A stretch of 62,625 bases of DNA, taken from positions 1 to 62,625 of the forward strand of contig JAJDOI010000075.1 in assembly GCA_022340245.1 (NCBI GenBank), in the 5' to 3' direction. The position numbers and the translations under genes were made by a program. Positions 17,266 through 25,903 of the stretch are shown in pieces (positions within the stretch are counted from its first letter, which is position 1; the number at the start of each line of letters is the position of its first letter). The stretch is from Thiogranum sp. (GTDB lineage: Bacteria; Pseudomonadota; Gammaproteobacteria; DSM-19610). Below the pieces are notes generated by a model. The model was given only the letters and a program-made list of their open reading frames with translations, ran no database searches and was not told where the DNA came from.

Positions 17266-20200
17266 TCACTGTTTTGAGGGCAAATCCGCGGCATTGTCGC
17301 TCAATTCGCGAGTCCTTTCATAGTTCAGGCACGGTGTATCGGTGCCTTCGGCACCAAATTTCTCCCGAATGTAGTCAGACGCCGTCAAGCCCACAAATAC
17401 ATACGGCGCGAACAGCAAGGTGCCGAATGTCAACGCCGCGGACTTTACCGGAATGGCGGTAACCGAAGGATTCAGCAACGGGCCTTTCACCTTCACCGGT
17501 TCCGCCTTGAGTATGACGCGGCTTTTCTTCTTCGGGATAAACACGTAGTTAATCTGCTCCTTGCCGAAGTCTATGTCTCCATCACCGGTGATCGTAATGT
17601 TCTTCGTATCGAGGAAGAAGCCCCTGGTGGATGCAACGCCATTTTTCACCGTGAAGTCGGCGACGCCACAGGTGATATCCAGGTATTTGCTGTCGCTGAT
17701 CTTGCTGGCTGCCCAGCCGGCGATATCGACAAACAGCAGATCCACCAGGGAGCGACTAATCTTGCCGTGCGTCGAGGTCACAAACAGACCGCCGTCGAGG
17801 GACGAAACCAGCTGGTAAACACTCCTGCCGCTGGCATCGAGGTGGATATCCACGTCCATAGCGGCGCCAAAGCCCGCCTCGTTTGCTTGCGCCCAGCGTG
17901 GCATATCCCGCCAGGGATCGATATCCTTTCCATAGGCCCTGAAGGTAAACTGCGGTTTGTCGCGTGCGTCCACAGACAATGCCAGCTTCAATTGCCCTTT
18001 GGGATAAGTCACCACCGCCGGGCCGGCCTTCAGCAGACCGGAGTGCACTGTTACGGTCACGTCGGCCGACCGGGCCGGTGAAGACGCCGGGTCGAAAGAC
18101 GCCACATGAACGCCAAGATTCAGCTCAAAGGTCTTCAACCAGCCGAGATCGATCGGCTCGCGGGAAAACAGCGCCTGGGTAACTTTCTCCGCGGCCTTTT
18201 CGCGCTCCGCACGCTGGTCGGCGACTTTCTGGAAGAAATCCGGCAGCGCGAGTTCATGCAGGGTGACCTTGCCCCCGAAGCGCGGCGGATCGGTGTCGAA
18301 GTTGCCGTGCAGGTTGGCCTCCAGAGCCTTGGGCCCGGCCTTTAGCGTTAAAGCCAGCTTCGTCAGGTTTCCGTCCTGGCCAAGGTCGCCATTGATATCG
18401 ACTGGCCCGTACGCCGGCCATTCCTGGTCGAACAGCGCGCCGATCAGCGCCAGGTCACGCGCCCTGCCTTCGGCATTGAGCCTGAGTGTCCGGGGTTTCT
18501 GGAAATCGACGAAACTGCCATTGATATCGACATGCAGAGCCGGGTCGTCGCTGCTCAGGCGCAGCGATTGTATGCCCACAGCGCCGTTGCGGTCCGCTAT
18601 CCGCATACTCCCCGTCAATGGCGCCAGGTCTTGGACGGCCTGCCTGTCGGCAAATGCGGCCAGGTTGTGACCGTCGATATTCAGCATGGCGTCGATATCG
18701 ACGTTCCTGAACGCATACAGGTCATCGATACGCCCAAATGCTGACATCGCCGGGACACGGCCTGCCGAACCGATACGCAGACGCAGGTCATCCAGGGCGA
18801 GTTTTGCATTCCTGTCTTTAATCGTCGCGCTCGCCGACAGCGGACCGAGCGGCGGCAGCCGGTAGCCTTCGGCTTTTGCCAGCGCCTGGCTGCTGTCGGC
18901 CGCGGCTTCCAGCTTCAGGTCAGTGCCATGCAGCGCCCAGCCACCACGGGCGTCCAGCCTGCCCACCTGGCCGGATAGCGACACCTGGAGCACAGCCTTG
19001 TTGCCGGCGACCAGGTGTGTCTCGCCGATGGTGATAGCCTGGTCGCTTCCGGTGATCCGGGAACGCAACTCGAAAGCACCCGCAGGCGGTATCCACTCGC
19101 GTCGCAAACTGAACAGACGGTTGAGCGCCGCGGTGTCCCCGCCCTTGCCCACCAGTTCAAGTTGTATGCCGGTCAGCGCCGGCTTCGGCAACACATCCAG
19201 ATTGGATGCGGATCCTGTCACCGCCACCTGTACCGCCGCACTCTTCACCGTGCGCAGCGAAAAACCATCCAACCGGTGTTTGCCCGACACAGTGCGAACC
19301 CGGCCGTGCGCCTCAAGTGCACCCAGCTCCGGCAATGCCCCACCATCCGTAATTTTCCCCAGTGCTGCGGTGGTACGACTGTAGCCGTCGATTTCAAGAG
19401 CGATATCTTTGAGCGGATCTGCTTGTGCCCAGTCGCCGAAACCCAAACTGCCGCCGACCTTGATCACCAGCGCCCTGTTGGTGCCTGCTACCAGGCGGAT
19501 ATCGTTTAACTGCAGCGCGGGCGTGTCGCCTGCTATCCTGAAACCGAGATCGAGGGGTCCGCTGAGCGGCAGGTCAAGGCCAACAGCGCCAAGCGCCGCA
19601 CCCGCCTTGTCCGCCGCAATGGCTACGTTCAGAGCGTAACCCCGGTTTGGTTCATCCGGGCTCAGGGGGAATTGTCTTATCGTGCCGTTGATCTTGACCG
19701 AAGTGCCGCTCCCATCCTGTGTCGCGACAGCGACGTTGTCGAATGCCGGTGGGCCGGTGACGGAACGAATATCGGCACGCCCGGTGATGGCGCCGAACTC
19801 CGGGACGCTATCGAACAACAGACCGCGTGCCGCCCGTGTGGTGGGGGCCGCAAAATCCAGGGTCGCGGCAATCTGCTCGGCAGCGAAACCGCCGTCCGCC
19901 TGTTGCCCAAGCTCGAAGCGTCCGCCAACACCAATCTTCAATTGTTCGGCGGTTTCGGCATCAAGCTGAAAGTCGTCGACCGCCAGCCGTTCGCGGGTAC
20001 CCGTTAACGTCGCTTTCACCCCGGCCCGGGCGATCGGCGCCAGACTGTCGGGCAACTGCCCGGTCAGCCAGTCCGGCTTGTGAATAGCAGCGTCCAGGTT
20101 CATACGGATGCCGCCAAGTTCGAGCAGCTTGCCTATACGGCCGTCGAGCTGCGCCGTTGAATGGTCGGGACCGTTCCACTCACCCTTGATATCCGAGACC

Positions 20201-21033
20201 GCGAGCTGCTCGAACGGTCCGGAAACAACCGCCGCCAGGGTAAGTTCGCCGGGAACCCGCAGGCCATCAACACCCGTGGGCCATTTTGACAGGTCCCCGG
20301 TATGCAGTTGCAGGCGCGCGTCGATGCCCGCGCCGGCCGGCGCAAAGTCCGCCTGGCCCTTGATCTCGACATCGGCAAGAGCGCCTTTGACATTGACCAC
20401 AAACGGCAACGGCTGATTACGGCCGACGTGAAAGAAGGCTGGCAGTGTGGCGTCAATGTGCAAAACATCAGCCAGCACCCTCACGTCTGCAGAAAGCTCG
20501 GGCGTGGCATCGTCCGATGCCAGTTGCAGACTGAGTTCGCTGATCGTCCCGGCAGCTATTTTCCAGTCGCGGTCCTGCGCAGACACGGACAAACGGGCCA
20601 GACGAACCTCGTGCAGTACCGGTTTGAACCAGAAAAGTTTCGGATCGACACTCACGCCACCGCCCCCGCCGGGCGCGCGCAGCACCTGGACGCGGGTATT
20701 GCCCAGTACCAAACGCAAAACATCGAGGCGACCGCTCAACAGGGCGGGCAAACTGACCTGGATATCGAGGGAATCGGACGCCACCTGAAACGACTGCCGG
20801 CTGTCGACAATCTGCAGCGCCTCGAACTGCAGTTCCGGTGCAAAGCCGCGTGTCAGGCTCGCGGGTTGCCGGTAAGTGATCTGTGTACCGCTCGCTGACT
20901 CGATCCCTCTTACCACCCAGGACACCAGCGTCGCATCGTCGACCAGCGCAATCACCGCAAGTCCTGCCAACAGCAGGACGGCGGGCACCAGCAGCAACGC
21001 CAGCAAGGTACGTTTGGTAGTCAAAAACGACAC
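17266..21033 (-). CDS. Large AsmA-like envelope protein
   Basis: A 1255-residue protein with one N-terminal membrane anchor (residues about 8-32) and a long periplasmic part of repeated beta-strand segments (xLxLxGxxxD patterns). The C-terminal AsmA_2-like segment contains GDIDFGKEQINYVFIPKKKS, followed by LLNPSV and a short hydrophobic stretch at about 1200-1220. AsmA-like proteins (TamB/YhdP relatives) are thought to form hydrophobic grooves that carry phospholipids to the outer membrane; this is family knowledge, not shown here. GTG start. It converges with psd across 67 bases, which share a lipid theme. Confidence 0.85.
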   Translation of the reverse strand: MSFLTTKRTLLALLLVPAVLLLAGLAVIALVDDATLVSWVVRGIESASGTQITYRQPASLTRGFAPELQFEALQIVDSRQSFQVASDSLDIQVSLPALLSGRLDVLRLVLGNTRVQVLRAPGGGGGVSVDPKLFWFKPVLHEVRLARLSVSAQDRDWKIAAGTISELSLQLASDDATPELSADVRVLADVLHIDATLPAFFHVGRNQPLPFVVNVKGALADVEIKGQADFAPAGAGIDARLQLHTGDLSKWPTGVDGLRVPGELTLAAVVSGPFEQLAVSDIKGEWNGPDHSTAQLDGRIGKLLELGGIRMNLDAAIHKPDWLTGQLPDSLAPIARAGVKATLTGTRERLAVDDFQLDAETAEQLKIGVGGRFELGQQADGGFAAEQIAATLDFAAPTTRAARGLLFDSVPEFGAITGRADIRSVTGPPAFDNVAVATQDGSGTSVKINGTIRQFPLSPDEPNRGYALNVAIAADKAGAALGAVGLDLPLSGPLDLGFRIAGDTPALQLNDIRLVAGTNRALVIKVGGSLGFGDWAQADPLKDIALEIDGYSRTTAALGKITDGGALPELGALEAHGRVRTVSGKHRLDGFSLRTVKSAAVQVAVTGSASNLDVLPKPALTGIQLELVGKGGDTAALNRLFSLRREWIPPAGAFELRSRITGSDQAITIGETHLVAGNKAVLQVSLSGQVGRLDARGGWALHGTDLKLEAAADSSQALAKAEGYRLPPLGPLSASATIKDRNAKLALDDLRLRIGSAGRVPAMSAFGRIDDLYAFRNVDIDAMLNIDGHNLAAFADRQAVQDLAPLTGSMRIADRNGAVGIQSLRLSSDDPALHVDINGSFVDFQKPRTLRLNAEGRARDLALIGALFDQEWPAYGPVDINGDLGQDGNLTKLALTLKAGPKALEANLHGNFDTDPPRFGGKVTLHELALPDFFQKVADQRAEREKAAEKVTQALFSREPIDLGWLKTFELNLGVHVASFDPASSPARSADVTVTVHSGLLKAGPAVVTYPKGQLKLALSVDARDKPQFTFRAYGKDIDPWRDMPRWAQANEAGFGAAMDVDIHLDASGRSVYQLVSSLDGGLFVTSTHGKISRSLVDLLFVDIAGWAASKISDSKYLDITCGVADFTVKNGVASTRGFFLDTKNITITGDGDIDFGKEQINYVFIPKKKSRVILKAEPVKVKGPLLNPSVTAIPVKSAALTFGTLLFAPYVFVGLTASDYIREKFGAEGTDTPCLNYERTRELSDNAADLPSKQ

Positions 21034-21347
21034 TGGTTCAATCCCTCAACGCGAGCATGCGCGTGCCAGCACAAGCTCACGCAAAAAAAAACCGGGAGCC
21101 AGACCGCGCCGGCGCCGGATCATCTGCTCACGGCAAGCCACTGTCAAGCGAATCCACGGTCGCTGACCGACGCCGCGCACACAAAACCTGATTATATGCG
21201 CTGGCGGCGCCCGCGCCTATGGCACAGATACAGGAAACACCCTGCTCGTCAAGAACTTGCACCCCCCCGAAAAAGAACGGCGCCGGCCTGTTAACCCCGG
21301 CCCGCGTACCGCGTTAGTAAGCCCTGTAATCAGACGAGGAGCGAACA
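21034..21347. other. Intergenic region between divergent asmA-like and His-rich genes
   Basis: A 314-base spacer that should hold promoters for both divergent genes. On the plus side GTTAACC is followed after about 15 bases by CGTTAG, close to 21300-21335, roughly the layout of an ECF-sigma promoter (AACC ... CGTT) for the His-rich gene whose neighbour is an ECF factor; this is a weak visual match. An A9 run lies near 21082. No gene or RNA is recognised. Confidence 0.4.
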
Positions 21348-21737
21348 ATGCGAAATCTCTACGGAAAACTGGCTGTTCTTATCCTGGCGATACCCGGCTT
21401 CGGGTTGATCCAGACGGCGCAGGCCGATCATCGGCCCAGCGTGATTCACGCCACCGGAAGCTATTATACTGCCTACCAGCTGCCGCACTATTACCGCTAC
21501 GTGAACCCCTGGCGCGACCGCCACTTTCGCGGCTATCGGCCCCACGGATTCACGCATAACAGGCAGCACCGGGAACGCTACGGCGATCACTATTCCTATG
21601 AGGATCATTTCGACAGGCACGATCACAAACGGCAGGGCCACGATCGGCATGGGCGCAGAGACGATCACGGCAACGGGCACGCCGAGCGCAAACACCATAA
21701 TGGGAAGTATCCCGCGTATGCCGAAAACCACCGGTAG
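21348..21737 (+). CDS. Histidine- and tyrosine-rich secreted protein
   Basis: A 129-residue protein with a clear Sec signal peptide (cleavage likely after QTAQA, about residue 26). The mature part has about 18 His in about 103 residues, often as DH, GH or RH pairs, and is rich in Tyr, Arg and Asp. It has no Cys. The composition suggests periplasmic binding of Ni, Cu, Zn or Co, but no known family is recognised. A GAGGAG ribosome binding site precedes the ATG. It ends about 100 bases before an ECF sigma gene on the same strand, so it may be a target or a co-transcribed part of that regulon. Confidence 0.7.
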   Translation: MRNLYGKLAVLILAIPGFGLIQTAQADHRPSVIHATGSYYTAYQLPHYYRYVNPWRDRHFRGYRPHGFTHNRQHRERYGDHYSYEDHFDRHDHKRQGHDRHGRRDDHGNGHAERKHHNGKYPAYAENHR

Positions 21738-21840
21738 TGATGAGCTGCTGTTGTTGCCGGCTGGCTGTACAGCCGGCGACAGCGTATTCTTTAACCCGAT
21801 GGATATGGAACTTCCCGGCACCGGGCGCGTGAGTGAGCGA

Positions 21841-22410
21841 ATGTCACTGGACAACTTTCTCGGTGGGATACAGCGCAAGGCCTATCAAGTCGCCTACGGT
21901 GCCCTGTGGGACCGGGAAACCGCGCTCGACGTCGTACAGGACAGTATGCTGCGCTTCGTCGAGTACTACCGCGACAAACCCGAATCGGCCTGGCCGGCCC
22001 TGTTTCGCAGCGTGCTCAACAGCCGCGTGAATGACCAGCGTCGCAAGCGGCTGCTGGCAAAAACCGGCCGCAAGCTGCTGTCGCTGACCGGCCTCAGGCT
22101 GGTTGACGCTGACGACGATGAACAGCTCAAGGAGGCCGACCTGCCCGCAAACGAGCACGCTGCCGGTATCGGCGCCCCCGAGAACGGGGCTGTCGCCGGC
22201 GAACTCAAACAGGCTATCGAACAGGCGGTAGGCACACTGCCGGAGCGCCAACGGCAGGTGTTCCTGTTGCGTGAACAGATGGGCCTGAGTATTCAGGAGA
22301 CCGCCGATACTCTGGGTGTTTCCGCGAACAGTATCAAACAACATCATTTTCGTGCGTTGCGCGCCCTGCGCCAACAACTCGCTGAGGTATGGGAACATGA
22401 ACAAGCCTGA
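21841..22410 (+). CDS. ECF-type RNA polymerase sigma factor
   Basis: About 189 residues. Region 2 (ALWDRETALDVVQDSMLRFVEYY) and region 4 (LPERQRQVFLLREQMGLSIQETADTLGVSANSIKQHHFRALRALRQ) are clear, with no region 3, as in ECF factors. I chose ATG 21841 (MSLDNFLGG); GTG 21829 four codons upstream is also possible. The stop overlaps the start of a zinc-finger anti-sigma gene by 14 bases, the usual pair. The set ECF, anti-sigma, DUF3106 recurs in gammaproteobacteria, but the signal is not known to me. Confidence 0.92.
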   Translation: MSLDNFLGGIQRKAYQVAYGALWDRETALDVVQDSMLRFVEYYRDKPESAWPALFRSVLNSRVNDQRRKRLLAKTGRKLLSLTGLRLVDADDDEQLKEADLPANEHAAGIGAPENGAVAGELKQAIEQAVGTLPERQRQVFLLREQMGLSIQETADTLGVSANSIKQHHFRALRALRQQLAEVWEHEQA

Positions 22411-22825
22411 GCAACATCCGGACAGCGAGCGGCTGGACCGGTTGCGGTCCGGACTGCTCGACGACAGCCCGCTGGAGAAGGCATCGCTCGAAGCGCATCT
22501 GCAACAGTGCGACTACTGCCGTCGCGCCTACCAGTGGCCCGCGCAACTTCGCGCGGCCAGCCCCGTGCCGGACGAACGGCTTGATCGGCTGCGCCATGAG
22601 GCTCTGGCTGCGCCTGCGGCGCACCGGCCACGGCTGCTGATCCCGGTGGCCGCCGCCGCGGCCGTGGCGCTGGTGACGGTTGCCCTGTTCAGTCTGCTGC
22701 CGGGACCGGGAAGCGACAGCCCGCAAGTCGCCGCCAGCAGCCAGAGCGTACCCGATCTCTATGAGGATCTGGACTTCTACCTCTGGCTGGCCGACCATAA
22801 GGCCCCTGGCGACTCCTCGACCTGA
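22397..22825 (+). CDS. Zinc-finger anti-sigma factor, membrane-bound
   Basis: A 142-residue protein. Residues His34-Leu-Gln-Gln-Cys38-Asp-Tyr-Cys41 form the HxxxCxxC zinc-binding anti-sigma (ZAS) motif, followed by one membrane segment at about 79-101 (LIPVAAAAAVALVTVALFSLL) and a short acidic periplasmic tail (YEDLDFYLWLAD). It should hold the preceding ECF sigma at the membrane until a periplasmic or redox signal releases it. The ATG lies inside the sigma gene's last codons. The short tail suggests that another periplasmic protein, perhaps the DUF3106 product, senses the signal. Confidence 0.88.
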   Translation: MNKPEQHPDSERLDRLRSGLLDDSPLEKASLEAHLQQCDYCRRAYQWPAQLRAASPVPDERLDRLRHEALAAPAAHRPRLLIPVAAAAAVALVTVALFSLLPGPGSDSPQVAASSQSVPDLYEDLDFYLWLADHKAPGDSST

Positions 22826-22830
22826 GACCT

Positions 22831-23175
22831 ATGCGCAAAAAGACACTTTATGCCATCGGCATCGGCCTGATCATACTGCTGAGCACTAACGCCCGGGCCA
22901 GCGTTGACAGTTACCGCCTGTACCTGGCCCAGCGCGGCGACATCCCCTGGCAATCGCTGAGTCCGGAAGAACAGGACGCGTTGCGGCGCTACCGCAATCA
23001 GTGGGACGGCTACAGTGGCGAGCGCCAGCAGGAAATGCGCCGCGGGGCGCAACGCTACCTGGACCTGCCACCGCAGAAACGCCGCGAGGTCGAACAACAG
23101 CGGCGCCAATACGAGGAAATGACGCCGGAACAGCGCCGCCGGCTGCGCGAAGAGTACCAGCGCGAAAGACACTAG
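22831..23175 (+). CDS. DUF3106 family periplasmic protein
   Basis: A 114-residue protein with a signal peptide (residues 1-24, cleavage after ARA) and a highly charged helical mature part rich in Arg, Gln and Glu (PPQKRREVEQQRRQYEEMTPEQRRRLREEYQ). The WQSLSPEEQDALRRYRNQWDGYS segment matches DUF3106. The layout is reminiscent of CpxP/Spy-like or CnrX-like periplasmic helical sensors that act near ECF/anti-sigma pairs; this parallel is inference. It starts five bases after the anti-sigma gene, so one operon is likely. Confidence 0.85.
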   Translation: MRKKTLYAIGIGLIILLSTNARASVDSYRLYLAQRGDIPWQSLSPEEQDALRRYRNQWDGYSGERQQEMRRGAQRYLDLPPQKRREVEQQRRQYEEMTPEQRRRLREEYQRERH

Positions 23176-23316
23176 CCGCCCGCCACACCAGCAAACACCG
23201 ACAAACGCCGCAGCAAAGCCCCGGGGCGCGGGCACATCGCTGCGGGCCTGCGCTATTCACAGGCCACGGTCAACCCGGTACAATCGCCAGCCCGGTTCCC
23301 TGACAGCGAAATTCCT

Positions 23317-24117
23317 ATGCATCCCATGCTGAACATTGCGGTGCGCGCTGCGCGCAACGCCGGTGACATCATCGTCCGCCAGTCTACCCGTATCGATGAA
23401 CTCACCATCACCAGCAAGGAACGCAATGACTACGTCTCGGAAGTCGATCGCCAGGCCGAGAACGAGATCATGGCGGTGATCCGCAAGGCCTTCCCCGATC
23501 ACGGCATCCTCGCCGAGGAAAGCGGTCAGCATGGCAGCGGTGACGAGTTCCTGTGGATCGTCGACCCGCTGGACGGCACCACCAACTTCCTCCACGGGTT
23601 CCCGCAGTATGCCGTCTCCATCGCCCTGCAACACAAGGGTCGGCTCGAACAGGCGGTGATCTACGACCCCATGCGCCAGGAGCTGTTCACGGCCAGTCGC
23701 GGCGGCGGCGCCCAACTCGACAACCGGCGCATCCGGGTAAGCAAACAGACCGTTCTCGAGGGCGCATTGCTGGGCACCGGTTTTCCTTACAAGGACCAGG
23801 GGCACCTCAGCGCCTACCTGGAAATGTTCAAGGCACTGATCGTTGACAGCGCCGGCATTCGTCGGCCCGGCTCCGCGGCGCTGGACCTGGCATACGTCGC
23901 TGCCGGGCGTTTCGACGGCTTCTGGGAAATCGGTCTCAACCCGTGGGACATGGCCGCCGGCGTATTGCTGGTACGCGAGGCCGGCGGGCTCGTCGGCGAT
24001 CTCGCCGGGGGTCACGATTTCATGAAGAACGGCAATATTGTCGCCGCAGCGCCGAAGCTGTTTCCCGCCATGCTGCGTGAAATCCGCCCTCACCTGACAC
24101 CCGAGCTGCAAGCCTGA
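23317..24117 (+). CDS. suhB: Inositol-1-monophosphatase family protein SuhB
   Basis: A 266-residue Mg-dependent phosphatase. The metal site motifs are LAEESG (about residue 68), DPLDGTTNFLHGFP (about 84-97) and NPWDMAAG near residue 210. In gammaproteobacteria SuhB both hydrolyses inositol phosphates and binds NusA in rRNA antitermination complexes; which role dominates here cannot be read from the sequence. The ATG at 23317 gives the standard N-terminus MHPMLNIAVRAARNAG. It is about 140 bases from the DUF3106 gene and probably separately transcribed. Confidence 0.96.
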   Translation: MHPMLNIAVRAARNAGDIIVRQSTRIDELTITSKERNDYVSEVDRQAENEIMAVIRKAFPDHGILAEESGQHGSGDEFLWIVDPLDGTTNFLHGFPQYAVSIALQHKGRLEQAVIYDPMRQELFTASRGGGAQLDNRRIRVSKQTVLEGALLGTGFPYKDQGHLSAYLEMFKALIVDSAGIRRPGSAALDLAYVAAGRFDGFWEIGLNPWDMAAGVLLVREAGGLVGDLAGGHDFMKNGNIVAAAPKLFPAMLREIRPHLTPELQA

Positions 24118-24525
24118 GACCGGCCCGGCCGGTTCAAGCCCGGGCCTGCCGTGCCGCTAGACTCAGCAGTGGCGCAACACCCGGAGCGCGACTGAAAAAC
24201 AAGCTGTACCGCATTGCAGAACAACGATAAAGGCGCCCACGAAGTTTATGACGCTAAGTGACAAGGCACTCCGCAAGATTGGCCAGGATGTACTCGACCA
24301 CGCCGGCAACCGAACGAATCAGGACGACTCGTCAGCTTCCCAAAACAAACCAGCGACCCCGGTTCGCAGCATACGCCTGCGCGCGCGCGGACAGGCCCGG
24401 AAGGCGGCGGTGTTGGCGTTCAGGAAACGTCACCGCTAGGCTCCCTGCCCCGGCGCGCCCTTGTTATCGCCTTCGCGACTGTGCTATATGGTAATCAGCC
24501 TGGCGAGGCAGGCGGAGAGACCATA
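24118..24525. other. Intergenic region after suhB, no firm gene
   Basis: A 408-base gap. A short hairpin ACCGGC-CCG-GCCGGT lies right after the suhB stop (24119-24133) and may help termination, although no T-run follows. An open frame at 24248-24439 (63 residues, ATG, Lys/Arg-rich) could be a small basic protein, but its ribosome binding site is weak and the C-terminal half looks like random GC-rich translation. The last 60 bases should carry the promoter for the Cys-rich membrane protein. Confidence 0.4.
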
Positions 24526-24864
24526 ATGAAGCGCGCACTCCTGACTTTTCTGACACCACCCTTTGCTGTTTGCCGGTATGGTTGCGCCGGCTGCTGTGCC
24601 GCTCCTATCGCCGTGTTCTGGCTGACCGGCATTGTTGCCATTGGCTATGGCGTGGTCGGCGGCCCGACCAACCTCATGGGGCCCAGCTGGAACACCGTGC
24701 TGCTGGGGCTGGGGCTTTGGGGCATTGCCGCGGTGTGGGCGGCAGTGACGATCCGCGCAGCCGCTGACAAAAGCTGCGAAAGGCGCAGCAGCGACCTGTG
24801 TCACAAGATTCTGCCGGCGGATGACGAGCAGGATCCCTTCGAGGAAGTCCGCAAAGCCCGCTGA
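24526..24864 (+). CDS. Small Cys-rich membrane protein of unknown function
   Basis: A 112-residue inner membrane protein. After a short positive N-terminus comes PPFAVCRYGCAGCCAAPIAVFWLTG, with Cys16, Cys20, Cys23 and Cys24 at the edge of the first membrane segment. A second hydrophobic segment lies at about 56-78 (WNTVLLGLGLWGIAAVWAAV), and two more Cys (84, 92) sit in the polar tail. The clustered Cys could bind metal or an iron-sulfur centre. I believe similar short proteins occur in other gammaproteobacteria, but I know of no function. GGAGA at good spacing supports ATG 24526. Confidence 0.75.
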   Translation: MKRALLTFLTPPFAVCRYGCAGCCAAPIAVFWLTGIVAIGYGVVGGPTNLMGPSWNTVLLGLGLWGIAAVWAAVTIRAAADKSCERRSSDLCHKILPADDEQDPFEEVRKAR

Positions 24865-24916
24865 ATACCGCGCGCGCCATGCGCCCCGCCCCAGCCCGGT
24901 TTCCGATAACGCCTTT

Positions 24917-24943
24917 AACGGCGCTCAGACAGATAGCGCCGTT
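24917..24943. terminator. Hairpin between convergent genes
   Basis: A perfect 9-base stem AACGGCGCT / AGCGCCGTT with a 9-base loop lies between the stops of the Cys-rich protein (24864) and the alpha/beta hydrolase (24951). There is no T-run of note on either strand, so it may act as a weak bidirectional terminator or mRNA end barrier. Confidence 0.4.
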
Positions 24944-24950
24944 GCCGCCG

Positions 24951-25805
24951 CTATTGAGCGGTCACCGGTGGCGCAGACGGCTGCGCCAGCAGACTGGCAA
25001 GCAACTGTCCATCCTGCGGATTCAGCCCATGCCCGGCGGGCGTGAACAGAGTATGTACGCGCCCGCGCAGCGCCACCACATTGTTCAGATCCTGGCTGTA
25101 AGCCGGCACGATACTGTCGCCCGGCGCATAGGGCGAACCGCGAACAATGGCGTAATAATTGATGTCGGCATGGGGCTGCTGATTCAGCCAGGCGAGGATG
25201 TTACCGGACTCGGCCGGCAGCAGGTCAACCAGCGCACCGCGGGAATGTTCCAGGTAGTCATACTCGCTGCCTCCGAACACCGACTTGAGAAACTCCAGCC
25301 CGGGACCGGGGCAGAAGAACGGATTGAAATCCACCACGTCCAGCCCCTGCGCTGACCGGGGCGTGCCCAGGTTGGGTGAGGCAATCGTCACCAGCGTGTC
25401 GATGTGGAACGGGTTGCCACCGATCACCAGCATGCGCGCCACCACGCCCCCCGCCGAATGGCCGGCAACGATCAGACGCTCATCGGGGTAGCGCTGGCGA
25501 ATGGCGCCCAGCAACCAGGCCAGGTCCGTCGCCTGCACCTGCAGCGGCGCCGCCGCGGGTAGATTCACACTGTAACTTCTGTTGGCGGCAGCCGGCTGTG
25601 CAGCCAGTGGCGGCAGGCCCCCCTCGGGGGTGACGGTCAGCACGCCGGCGGGTTGCCAGCCATTGGCGGCCAGCACCTGCGTGACACCGCTGACGTCCCA
25701 GGTGCCCGCGTCGGCCATGTAGCCGTGAACCAGCACCAGGATATCTGCCCGAACCGGCTGCACCAGCGCGGCCAGCAAACCGATCAGAATGGAAAACTTT
25801 TTCAT
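24951..25805 (-). CDS. Secreted alpha/beta hydrolase (lipase/esterase-like)
   Basis: About 284 residues. A signal peptide (FSILIGLLAALVQPVRA, cleavage at about residue 20) is followed by LVLVHGYMADAGTWD (oxyanion-hole HG motif), the nucleophile elbow AGHSAGG (Ser117 from this start), a likely catalytic Asp in PGDSIVPAYSQD and a His in PAGHGLNPQDG. The short lid region and secreted state suggest an extracytoplasmic esterase or lipase; substrate unknown. ATG 25805 with AGGGG at good spacing is preferred over TTG 25811. An Anr/Fnr-like box lies about 80 bases upstream. Confidence 0.85.
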   Translation of the reverse strand: MKKFSILIGLLAALVQPVRADILVLVHGYMADAGTWDVSGVTQVLAANGWQPAGVLTVTPEGGLPPLAAQPAAANRSYSVNLPAAAPLQVQATDLAWLLGAIRQRYPDERLIVAGHSAGGVVARMLVIGGNPFHIDTLVTIASPNLGTPRSAQGLDVVDFNPFFCPGPGLEFLKSVFGGSEYDYLEHSRGALVDLLPAESGNILAWLNQQPHADINYYAIVRGSPYAPGDSIVPAYSQDLNNVVALRGRVHTLFTPAGHGLNPQDGQLLASLLAQPSAPPVTAQ

Positions 25806-25877
25806 ACTCAAACCCCTGCCGGCATCGCGGCCGGACTACACACTACACAGGTTAAAGTATAAAGGCCGTGACCCGCG

Positions 25878-25891
25878 TTGATTCCGGTCAA
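25878..25891 (-). promoter_or_regulatory. Anr/Fnr-like box upstream of the hydrolase gene
   Basis: The minus strand reads TTGACCGGAATCAA, the same TTGAC-N4-ATCAA pattern as before hemN. It lies between slyD's stop and the hydrolase start, with centre about 80 bases before the hydrolase ATG. A TATACT hexamer follows at 25861-25856 on the same strand, which puts the box centre near -36 rather than the ideal -41.5. A role in control of the hydrolase is plausible but not certain. Confidence 0.5.
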
Positions 25892-25903
25892 GCCCCGCGG
25901 AAT

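Noticed and set aside
24248-24439. 63-codon Lys/Arg-rich frame after suhB.
   Set aside because: Weak ribosome binding site and random-looking second half; left as possible only.
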